From positions 23,652,105 through 23,716,104 of the forward strand of contig CP154957.1 in the NCBI GenBank assembly GCA_039621445.1: DNA of 64,000 nucleotides, read 5' to 3'. A program made the position numbers and the translations under genes. Below the pieces are notes generated by a model. That model was not told the origin of the DNA and ran no database searches. It was given only the letters and a program-made list of their open reading frames with translations. Below are positions 10,915 to 19,714 of this stretch, in pieces. This DNA comes from Euglena gracilis. Taxonomy: Eukaryota; Euglenida; Euglenophyceae; Euglenales. Position 1 is the first letter of the stretch, and every line of letters starts with the position of its first letter.

Positions 10915-11380
10915 CAATCAGGCCTCGCAAGGGCAAAGTGCAGAGCTCGAGTATTGCACTCCCTCGAGGAAAAACGACAAGGGAGGAAGGGTCACCGAGG
11001 ACGACGCACAAAGACCTTGTGAGCCCGACCCCCGCACCCGTAAAAGAAAATTTGCCTTCAAAAGGCCTCGGTCAGCAGGAAATGTGGTCCAGGGAGAGAA
11101 ATAGGGGACCCCGCCCCCCGAGGGGCAAGAAACCACGTCGCCAAGTCGGAGCCGCATTGCCAGCCAACTCCGGCGAGACGGCACACAGCGGGGACTTCTA
11201 ACCCAGAGCAACTAGCAGTCACACCACACCGCTGCGAGCAGGGCATGGCCTCATAAGGTCCTTGTGCTTCGCCCTCGGTGTCCCTTCCTCCCTTGTCGTT
11301 TTTCCTCGAGGGAATACGAATTGTTTGCTGTGTTGGGTTTGGAGGTCCCGCCTAGTGCCTTTTCAGAGTGGGTTAATCTT
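10915..11380. repeat. D3 3' terminal repeat region with inverted blocks
   Basis: The segment from GTGCACAATCAGGCCT is repeated in reverse orientation at about 12,315-12,340, where D4 ends. Inside, CTCCCTCGAGGAAAAACGAC (about 10,969) is mirrored by GTCGTTTTTCCTCGAGGGA (about 11,297), and GCCAACTCCGGCGAGACGG relates to the terminal cluster at 3,466. DIRS elements end in inverted or split repeats, and this arrangement fits an inverted-terminus type. Confidence 0.6.
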
Positions 11381-11499
11381 TAGTTTCCCTTCGAAATCCA
11401 GAGAAAAGGGGCTGCCAACACCTTTTCAGGGATGAGGAAGAAGGTCAATCAATTAACTAGAATGGTAGAGAACAAGACACTCGTGACTTTCGTCAGGAA

Positions 11500-12225
11500 T
11501 TGTTGAAATTTTGAGGACATGGAATACAAAGTGCAAGATAACCTGGGTGCCAAACTGTGCCCTTGTGAAACCATGCCTTGCTCGCCGGCGGTGTGTTTGG
11601 ACTAGGAGGCGTTGGGCTAGGAGGTCCCACAGTGTTTTTCGTCCGGAGCTGGCTGACTGTAATTTCGCCTTCGGCACCCGGAAGTCAGGAAAGTCAAACA
11701 GGTTCATTCGGAAGAAGAAGTAGACAACCAACTTAAGTTCCTCAGAAAGAGACGCTCGCACAGAACCTCACATCAGTCGTTGTCCATCAGTTGTTGTGAG
11801 TCTATTGTTGAAGTTTGTTTTTGAGAGATTTCAAAGAAAGGGGCTATTTCCAAGACAAAAAGCGCCGGAGACCATCAGGGGAGTAGCAGCAGCTGGACAA
11901 CCCGACGGTGCAAGTCGACTGTGGGAAACTCGTACTCCCTCAAAGAAAGCCGAGAGGGGTGGAAGGGACACTGAGGGCGGAGCACAAAGACCTCGTGAGG
12001 CCTTGCGTTGTTCGCCGGCGGTACTGTGGGATTGTTTGCTTTGTTGGGTTAGGAGGTCCCTGCTTAGTGATACCTCGCCGAAGTTTGATGACTATGTGGC
12101 TCCGACGTGACGGTTGTGCTGCTTTCTCTTGCCTCATTTGGAGGTCCCCCCTTCTGCCCACCGGCCCCCATTTTCTGGCGACCAAGGACGTTTGAAGACT
12201 AATTTCCTATTACGGGTGGATGAGG
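11500..12225. repeat. Extra DIRS terminal-repeat fragments
   Basis: Two stretches (about 11,560-11,700 and 11,905-12,200) carry family marker sequences: CTTGCTCGCCGGCGGTGTG, GGGCTAGGAGGTCCCAC and the equivalent GGGTTAGGAGGTCCCTGC. No coding domain lies in this interval. They look like terminal repeats left by other insertions or by recombination between D3 and D4, which face each other tail to tail. Confidence 0.5.
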
Positions 12226-12229
12226 TCGG

Positions 12230-13520
12230 GCTCACAAGGTCTTTGTACACCGCTCTCGGTTTCCCTCTTGTCTGCTTTCATCGAGAGAGGACGAGAGCCC
12301 TCGGGCTCCACAATTTGCCCTTGTGAGACCTGATTGTGCACTGAAATTAAGGGGCTGGGGCATTTTCCAGGAGAGGTTTGCCACCAAGTCTTTGACAATG
12401 GGCTGCAAAAGCCTCCCCTCCCCTCCATTGGCCAACTTCACAAACTTATTGGGCCACAAAGTCCCAATTTTTTGAGTAATTACAACCCCAACCCCTCTGG
12501 TGGAGTGTGCCCCCCACACCTGGGCGGTACCCAATTTTTGGCCAAAAATACTCTTGTGATAGAAGCAATTGTATCTGCACGTATGGGCTTAAAGGATTCA
12601 GAGGGAAAGAGGGGTTGGGCCAGCCCAGGAGGATTGGGTCGGAAACCCAAAATTCACCATATTTTGGTTCCACAACCTCTTCTATGGTGCATAAATTATG
12701 TGCAATCTCAATCCACCAAACACAGGAATCAAAATCGTAGCACTAATTGCATTACGGGCCAGGGCCTTAGAGAATGGAAATAATTGTAACAAGGCGTCAG
12801 CCCCTTGGTTATTTGTGGCTTCAGGGGAGGCTACTGCATTTTCTCCAAAGTGACACAAAAAGTGGTGAAAGCATTTAGACAGATTTTTTTGACTGGAGTT
12901 CCTTCACAAGAAATAGTTAATGGTTTAATTTTATGGTTTTTTCCCTCCAAAATCTGCCCGAGCAAATTTTACAAGGAGGGGTCACCTGCCCCCCCCCCTG
13001 CAGTTTTTGATCATGCCCCTGTAAGGGGTTATTTTCAGGCAGGGCGCCCATAGCATTTTCATCTTTATTAATTGAGACAACCAGGTGGACGAATCCAGTA
13101 GGAGGTCACCATCAACAATTTGGCCTAGGAAATGGTTTCAATCATGGGAAAATGTTGAATTATTGACAAGGGGGGTTGACATAAAGTCCCTCAACTTTGT
13201 CCAGTGGGCATTGCAATGCATCCACCCCCGAAGCCTCCCAGTGAGGCCACCTTGTGCGCGGTCCGAGGTTTCCCGCCACAAGGAGGGGGCCCAAGGGGGC
13301 CCAAAGGGGCCACGAATGGCCACAAGGGGCTCCAACTCCCCCAAGGGCCTTATGAGGTCCCCCTGACCTCCAAGGAGGCCCACAGCTCCATCTTGACCAT
13401 TGCAAATGGATCCCAAGGGTATGTAAAGGAGAAGAAAGGTTGAGGAGGTCCAACAGAAAACCCCAAGGGGATGCGCAAGCCCTCCCGGGAGTTGTGCAAG
13501 CAAGCACACCCCCTTGGTTG
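12230..13520 (-). mobile_element. DIRS-like copy D4, 3' fragment with recombinase
   Basis: On the minus strand the linker motif WMHCNAHWTKLRDFMSTP (about 13,220-13,165) matches WMHCNFHWSTRGIFMQPP of D3. Recombinase remnants follow, including a degenerate ARNAISATIL-like stretch near 12,735. It ends with VWGAHSTRGVGVVITQKIG (about 12,520-12,460), which has the HxxR box intact. ORF1, RT and most of RNase H are absent. D4 faces D3 tail to tail, so their 3' ends form a long inverted repeat (10,690-11,045 against 12,560-12,230). Confidence 0.75.
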
Positions 13521-13559
13521 GTGGCGCAATTCATTGAGCTTTGCACATTGTACAAAAGT

Positions 13560-14850
13560 TAGCCCTCCCAGCTGAAACCCCCCCAAAATGTACATTTTGT
13601 ATGCAGAGGGCTCTGTTTTTTGTTGGCATTTGCGACACAAATGTGTTTGATGCTGCACAAGAAAAACATCAGCTCAATTAAACAAGTGTAGTTCAAAATA
13701 AATTGTCTTTAACCAATTATTCAAATTCAATCGTGGTCACAGAAAGTATGCCGTTTTCTAAGTCTGCTGCTGCATCTGCACCTACATCGACGAACAAATC
13801 AATTTTCCCAAAAGAGCAAAAGGGGAGAAGGTGTATGCTTGGGATTATGACCAGTGCTTGTACACTTTACAATGGCCAGTACTCTGTATAACATCTGCAG
13901 AAGAATTGTCGGAAAGGTCAGGATTCAGGGGGGAGGGGAAGATCAAGTGCACATATGATATTCCCGTGTGATTGTAAGGTGTGTGTTAGCAGAAAATTAT
14001 GGTTGGAAGTTGGGAAGGAAACCCCCCTACGAAAGGGCTTATGGGAATTCCAGTGCTGAAGTTGTTCGTGCCCTTGTTTCCCTGGGGAGGAACCGACGGT
14101 ATGATCCGCAGCCATCCGGCGGGTGCATACGGACTTTGACCGGTTTCACCAGCTTTGCATGTTCACCTTGGGTGCAGCCCCCCTGATATGCAGCCCAAGG
14201 CCAGGTGAGGGCCGTCTCCCTCTGAGGGATCCGAGTGTCTTTTTTCTTCTGCAAGGGACGTTAATGCGCTAGCCATACTCCCAAACCCACCACCACATGG
14301 GCTGCCATTGACCTTCACAGCCAGGTCAGAGCGGACTTGATCATTTACCACCTGCTTACGGGGTTTTAGTGGAAGCGGCAATCGGCTTCCCTCTTTTGGG
14401 GAGATGTCTTCCACGGGCTGAACGAACTAGAAAAACATTCCCGTTACTTTTCAACTTTGGCATGGCGATGCTGGTTTCCTCTGCTTTCCGCTTCCTCTGA
14501 AGCTTTTGGGAGGAGATGGTTATCCGTTTCCTCCAACGCACATCAGAGCAAGCAGTCACTTTCAGGACTGGCAACAACCTCGTCAACAGAAGACAGCATC
14601 TGACCTTTTAACTCCAACTAAAATAATTCTATCTGAAACGTGCTCTATCGCAGCAATCATTTAGTGTTGACCCCCGAATGAGGGAAGTGGGATTACGATT
14701 CCCATCGGAGGGTTAGATGACTTTGGCATGAGAGGAGCGCATTCCGCACTGGCCGTTCTTGCCCATTACCAGTTGGGGCACTCACGTTGGCCACGTGGTC
14801 AGTGCAGGTCCACTGTTGTCTGCCCCGGTGTCAGTTTAGGTCCAAGATTG
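13560..14850. other. No recognisable gene or element
   Basis: I see only short open frames without motifs and no repeat shared with the rest of the window, apart from ordinary low-complexity runs. Confidence 0.5.
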
Positions 14851-14875
14851 GATGTTGCTTTTGTATTTTTTGGAG

Positions 14876-15975
14876 AGTCCCAAAACCAACCCAAAAAGTT
14901 TGGGTACCCCCAAAAAAAAAATAATTGAGTCTTTACAAAAGCTGTTGAGCAGACTTAGAAGAATCCTCCTCTCATCAGCAGCCAGCCTCGACAATTCTTT
15001 TGTGCCACCTGTGAGGTATCACGGGTGGGCACCTGTGGTGTTTGCATTGTTGGGCACCACCAATGCAAAAAGGGACATCAATTTTTTGGTTTTTCTCTCT
15101 GACTTTTTTGTGGGGACCCCGGTAAATTTGCTCAAACGCCAGTCAATGCTACAACTCCCCAAAAAGCATACACCAGGAAGGGTAGGATTTGTGCATCCTT
15201 TTCTGTTCCCGGCTGATTTCTTTGTAGTGATGCGTTGTAATTTTCTGCAAACCTTTTTTTTCGGGGTGGTGCGGGTCACGGGGGGGTCACGGGCGGTCAC
15301 GGGGGTTGCTTATTTTGTGGGATTTTTTTTATTTTTAATTATAAAAATTGAGAAAAGTTGTGTGCATGCTCTTCAACAAAAAATGTCCTGTGAAAATGGT
15401 CCAAATTACACCTGCAAGATGCTTGCAAAAAACACCAATAAAATGGGAAAACGAAGAAAATGGGGGAAATATATTCCAACAAATTTTCCAACCAGAAGGA
15501 AACAATTTGTTGTTGAAAAAATTACACACATTTTTTCAGCAATCCTATTTGGAGGTAGTCAGGAGGCAGCATCAAAGGTCCTGAAAGGGAAGGTTGAAGA
15601 GATGATGGTTCATTGAAAGTTCGATTCTTTGGTCACGGGAGGGTCACAGGGGGTCACGGGCTAAGCACCCCCATTGTAAAAACAATTCATTTTTATAGTG
15701 AGTTTATTATACACCTTCAATTTGCACAGGTATGTGCTGTTTAGGGTTAATTGGCACTGGAGAAGGAGCTTGGTGTGACAATTGGCTCCTAACCAATTGC
15801 GGGGCAAAGCCTTGTGAAGTTTCTTGAATGCTGCCATGAAGGATGAAAAGGTCTGTAAAAGTAAGAATAAAATAAGGGGTTTCAAATACAAAAATTTGAG
15901 CTTTTTTGGATACCCCTCCAACTTTTTTTGGAGGGTACCCAAAGCCCAAAACCCAACGTTGTTAGGTCTCAACAC
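14876..15975. repeat. Segment bounded by imperfect inverted repeats
   Basis: Left TTTGGGTACCCCCAAAAAAA (about 14,908) is mirrored near 15,955-15,910, where the minus strand reads TTTGGGTACCCTCCAAAAAA. CCCAAAACC-type sequence lies outside both. Internally, GGTCACGGG is repeated three to four times at 15,275-15,305 and again at 15,633-15,660. The layout suggests a non-autonomous TIR element of about 1.05 kb. No transposase is present and no clear target duplication was found. Confidence 0.4.
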
Positions 15976-16566
15976 AAGTCTGCGGTTGCCGGACTTTGGC
16001 TGAACAAAATGTGCCTTAAATGTGATTGGTGACTGCAATGGTGGCATCGCGGGCGGTTGTAGGAACGGTTGGACCTTGCGTTTGCGTGGCCTAAGTGCTG
16101 CATGTTTTGAACTGATAGAGAAACGGCAACAAAAAAGGCCTCAAAACAGGGTTTTTAATATTAAATTTGACAGGGTCACTTTGGTGTGGGCTGGAAGATG
16201 ATGTGTTTTGCAGGTATGTATTTGGGGAGAAAGTCACCGCCCCTCGAGTTGGTTTTCAAGAGGCAGACACTGGTTGTCCAACAGGAATGCGTATACACCA
16301 GGCGGGACGCCAAGTTGGTCGGTGTACTTCTCTGGTTAATTAAGGGAGGTGGTATTAGCTTGGCAGTGAATTGAAGAGGCTGAAGGATCCAGAAAGGAGG
16401 AAAACATGTTCTTGCTCCCAGCAAAGTCAGTTTCCAGGTCCATTCAGTGCATCCATGCAGCATCCAGGAATGGGATCCACCCCTAGGATGTGAATTTGTC
16501 CATATCCTTGGTGTTTGAGAGGGGTAAGAGTGGCGACGGAAACAAAACGTTGAAGTCACTTTGTTG

Positions 16567-16923
16567 GGATCGCGGTGGGTTGGTCCGCGACTATGGGGTG
16601 GCACTGGGGGCTCAGGAGGCTGCCTGGCGGGAGACCGGTAACCTACCTCTGCTACCATGTGGGCTCTCTGTTTTACGGCTGGTGAGCGATGCTCCAGGAG
16701 GGGCCATTGCCTCTCACCGTCCCGAGCCGGACGCCAATTTCCGACCCGGAACCGAACCCACGACCTCCCGGCCTCTGGTCCAGCGCCATGCCTCCAGACT
16801 ACAGATGGGGACAAAGGAGGTCCTCACCTGGCGGTTCACCGGTGTCCCGCCAGGCAGCCTTCTGAACCCCTATTTTTTTGCTGCTCCGGGATGCCCCATA
16901 TTTGTGGACAAACCCACGGCGTT
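16567..16923 (-). mobile_element. tRNA-derived SINE copy 1 with fold-back head
   Basis: Read on the minus strand, it carries an A-box-like TAGTCTGGAGG (16,801-16,791) and a B-box-like GGTTCGGTTCC (16,758-16,748), spaced as in a tRNA promoter. Both sit inside sequence shared with copy 2 at 31,583-31,847. Copy 1 has an extra feature: the element head, up to CTGCCTGGCGGGAGACCGGT, occurs again in inverted orientation at the other end (16,567-16,640 against 16,820-16,923), so the whole unit can fold back. SINEs move using reverse transcriptase supplied by other elements. Confidence 0.7.
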
Positions 16924-16999
16924 CCCCGAAACGTGGGATTATGCACACGTGGAACCTGATAAGGACTTCGCTCACAAGCTGAGATGAAGCGGAAACCAG

Positions 17000-17615
17000 G
17001 TTCGTCAGCAAGGAAGCAAATCACGCTACCTTCTTGTGGAGGAGGAAGCTGGTTTTGACCTCCTCTTTAGAAAGTTTTCCCTTCCTTCTTGAGGTGGTAG
17101 AGACTGCAGGAAGGTGTTTTCGGAGCAGATGAGGTTGCGTATGTGCTACCGTGAGCTTCCTTGGAGCATTGCAGGTGTTCAATTCTCCGGGTCATGTCCT
17201 GCTGAGAGGCGTGGGTGGGCCCTGGAGGACGAAGGTATCACTGGCAGGCATCCTGTATCATTCCAAAGAGGATGATACACTTCCACTTCCTCGGATCAAA
17301 CACTGGCATATACGGCTGGACGTTGTTACAAAGGTTCATCTCAGGGGAAGCGGGATCACACTCTGAACCATTTCACAAGCTGCCTCATCTACTATGCTGC
17401 CTCCCAGTCATTATTCCACCCCCAAAATACTTATATATATTAATAACGGTGAGGCCAGAAACCGTTCCCGATGGCAGTCCCTCTCCCGTTAAGTTTAGAT
17501 GACTTTCCGCAGCCCACAATGTCGTACTCACCCGATGCAGACTGAGAGAGGATTAAGGGACACCGATGGCGAAGAACAAACACCAAGTGATGTCATGCCT
17601 TGTTTGCTGGATTAT
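17000..17615. other. No recognisable gene or element
   Basis: The stretch between the SINE and the next DIRS terminal fragment has no motif, conserved frame or repeat that I can support. Confidence 0.4.
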
Positions 17616-17619
17616 TGAA

Positions 17620-17880
17620 GGTGATTTTTTTGGCAAGATCAGGCTTTGCCACGTTAATGCTGTGAGTTCGCCGGAGTTGGCTGGATCGTCGCTCTGGCGT
17701 GGAGGTTTTCTGGGGGGGACTCGGTATTGGAGGCCCCACCGTGGATTGTCTTCCTTTTGGGGAGGGTTGGGTGGGTTTACTTGGTGTCTGTGCTTCGCCC
17801 TCGGTTTCCCTTCCTCCCCTCTCGTTCTGCCTCGGGGGAGTGCGAGAAACCTCGGAATCCGCACTTCCACAAAGTGATGC
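17620..17880. repeat. Solo DIRS terminal-repeat fragment
   Basis: It carries TTCGCCGGAGTTGGCTGGAT, CTTCGCCCTCGGTTTCCCTT and CCTCGGAATCCGCACTT, matching terminal repeats at 3,466-3,985 and 11,250-11,310. No DIRS coding sequence adjoins it, so it looks like a remnant. Confidence 0.5.
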
Positions 17881-17959
17881 CACCAATACAGGGGGTGGCG
17901 GCTCCACACAATTTTTTTTTTAGATCGTAAAGTGTGCTGCAAGCTTTCTTGGGCACCCA

Positions 17960-18550
17960 ACGTTTGGTAGTGGGACCAGAAGGCTTCCGCACCCAGCTAC
18001 CATATTCACAAAAAGATTCTGAGCTCAGACCTAATTATTTCATCGTGTTGACACCTGCCCTCCAGGTGGAGTTGGGGCCCTCAATACGGGAATCCATTCC
18101 AAATCCTTCCAAGGCGTTTTTTTTGTCAAGGATGAAATGGCGTCTGCCTTATTACCTCTGAAGGGGTTGGAGGGTCAGAAATGCAGACCTCCTTTGGGGG
18201 CAATGAATGGTACATTGTGAAGGCCACAATCTCTTTTAGAAGTTGAAAGGGGGGAATTTTGGAAACTTTTTGGTAAAGAAACGATTCTTTCTCACTTGGA
18301 ATTTTTTTCTTTTATGCATAATTTTTACGTAGGGATCTGAACCTCATTAACTTGCAAAACGTTTCATTTCTGATGAATCTGAAGATCCGAGAAGCGTTAA
18401 AATGAGACACACAAGTATGAATTGTAAACATAAGAGTACAATCTTGTTCTGATGGGAGGGGACTGGGACTGAGGCCAGGTGCCTCAACAGAGGCCAGGGA
18501 TCCCAGATCTCAGCAGAAACCAGAATCCCGGAAGGCTCCATATTTTTGTA
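17960..18550. other. No recognisable gene or element
   Basis: Nothing beyond short frames. The D5 remnant begins at its right edge. Confidence 0.4.
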
Positions 18551-18555
18551 TATTT

Positions 18556-18783
18556 TTATTTCACCTGGATAGAAGGGGGGTGAAACATTAACTTTTCCCT
18601 ACCCCCATGCTGGAGTAAAACACCTGAATAGGCATTTCTGGCCTGTCTGGGGGACAATCTGAATAATTTTACAACACCGTCTTCAATCTCATCAGATGAT
18701 GCTTGTTTTTTGGACCCCACCGCGCTGAGGATATTCCAGTGATGCATAAAGCCACTATGATATCTCTTCAGGGGGGGTTCCAC
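18556..18783 (-). pseudogene. D5 tyrosine recombinase N-terminal fragment
   Basis: The frame reads PPLKRYHSGFMHHWNIL and then LSPRQARNAYSGVLLQHGG. These align with LRRYQSAFSLLCVIL and KAQARNAYSAMLLIPG of D3. The first catalytic arginine position (GLRF in D3) reads EKLMF, so it is not conserved. The rest of the recombinase is missing. Confidence 0.75.
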
Positions 18784-18839
18784 CTTATAAAATTATCAAT
18801 GGATGAAGGTATATGTTTTCTCCCGTGAAACATTGACCT

Positions 18840-18950
18840 GAGCAGATGGCCAGGCTACAGCTTTTTACCAAAGCAAAGATTCTGATGGTGGTCCCATTTT
18901 GGGCTTCAGCACCATGGTGGCGCTATTAATAAAGCTGACGGTCCTATACA
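18840..18950 (+). pseudogene. D5 linker segment in inverted orientation
   Basis: The plus strand reads TKAKILMVVPFWASAPWWRY, the counterpart of ICLLIVPHWASTSWWRKL in D1. Its neighbours on both sides (18,556-18,783 and 18,958-19,116) are minus strand. A local inversion of about 100-130 bases inside D5 explains this. Confidence 0.65.
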
Positions 18951-18957
18951 CCCACGT

Positions 18958-19116
18958 TTAAGGGTAAACGCTTCCAAAAGAAAGTTCCAAAACTGTTGGG
19001 GAGAAAAAATGCCACCCACCAGGTGGCCCCTCTTTTGCCTGGGGGTTTAGCATTAATCCCCCCCTAGGTTGACCAGGGGCACTGGCCGGCATCTGTTTCG
19101 TTGGCCTCCCAACAGG
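18958..19116 (-). pseudogene. D5 RNase H-to-recombinase linker
   Basis: Minus-strand frames read RPTKQMPASAPGQPRGGLM and, one frame over, ANETDAGQCPWST. These correspond to AVDALQCPLDNLGDIYATP of D2. The block directly continues the D5 frame that ends at 24,373 on the far side of the LTR element. Confidence 0.6.
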
Positions 19117-19702
19117 TGTCGGCTTTCGGCCCGCCGACAGCCGGTTTCTCAAAATTCCCCCCGCGACAGGACTCACCCAGTGGGTAGGAAGCTCCAGAAG
19201 TCAATTGGAAGGTGAGCAAAATGTTGCAAGTCTGGAAATACAACAGAAAAGCATGAAGGAGCAAGGCATTCCATTCCAAAATCATTCTCTGTATGTTACT
19301 CTCACCCACTGCAAGCACAGGTGTGTCTGACCAAGGTGTGCAGGTTCCTTGTGTGTGCTTTGCCTTTTGAATCAAGTCCATGCTAAAAAGGTTCTTCTCT
19401 GTGGTTTTCTTTGGATTCAAGGACAGAAAAAGCCATTTTAAGTGCAAAGTTTTTGGATCCTACGCCGGTATGCCAACCCAGCCACTCACAGGGGGCGAAA
19501 AGCCGGGCCTCCGGCCCTGAGCCCTCCGGAGGTTCTTTTTTTTGAAAAAACCTGGGGCTTGGTGGTGACCGTAGGTGTGGGAAAAGTATGAAGGAGTCCC
19601 AGTCGGTCGGGCACTCCATTCCCAGGCATTTCATTTCATTTTTCCGTTTCCGTTCCACTGCTTTTACCTTGCCCTTTTTTTCCCGAAAACCCCCCACCAA
19701 CA
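19117..19702 (+). repeat. 5' LTR
   Basis: It starts TGTCGGC with a small hairpin (TGTCGGC...GCCGACA) and ends ACCAACA. Its partner at 23,784 ends ACGGACA. The shared sequence includes CACCTTGGTCAGACACACCT on the minus strand and runs over the full 585 bases with a few substitutions. Confidence 0.85.
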
Positions 19703-19714
19703 TGGTAGCAGAGG
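19703..19714 (+). promoter_or_regulatory. Primer binding site, initiator tRNA-Met type
   Basis: TGGTAGCAGAGG follows the 5' LTR directly. It is the exact complement of the last 12 bases (CCUCUGCUACCA) of the common eukaryotic initiator tRNA-Met, the usual primer for many LTR retrotransposons. Confidence 0.85.

Larger units (their letters stand above)
7095..11380 (+). mobile_element. DIRS-like retrotransposon copy D3, nearly full length
   Basis: This is the most complete copy: ORF1 (7,172-8,152), reverse transcriptase (8,155-9,110), RNase H and linker (9,115-9,900), tyrosine recombinase (10,008-10,910) and a 3' terminal repeat region (10,915-11,380). All are on the plus strand and in DIRS order. 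Only ORF1 is uninterrupted. Several breaks sit at poly-G runs (about 9,200, 9,262 and 9,431), and the recombinase has lost its catalytic histidine, so autonomous movement is unlikely. Confidence 0.88.

Noticed and set aside
16176-16814. 212-codon minus-strand frame
   Set aside because: It runs through the SINE and unrelated flank. Its residues come from the tRNA-like promoter region.
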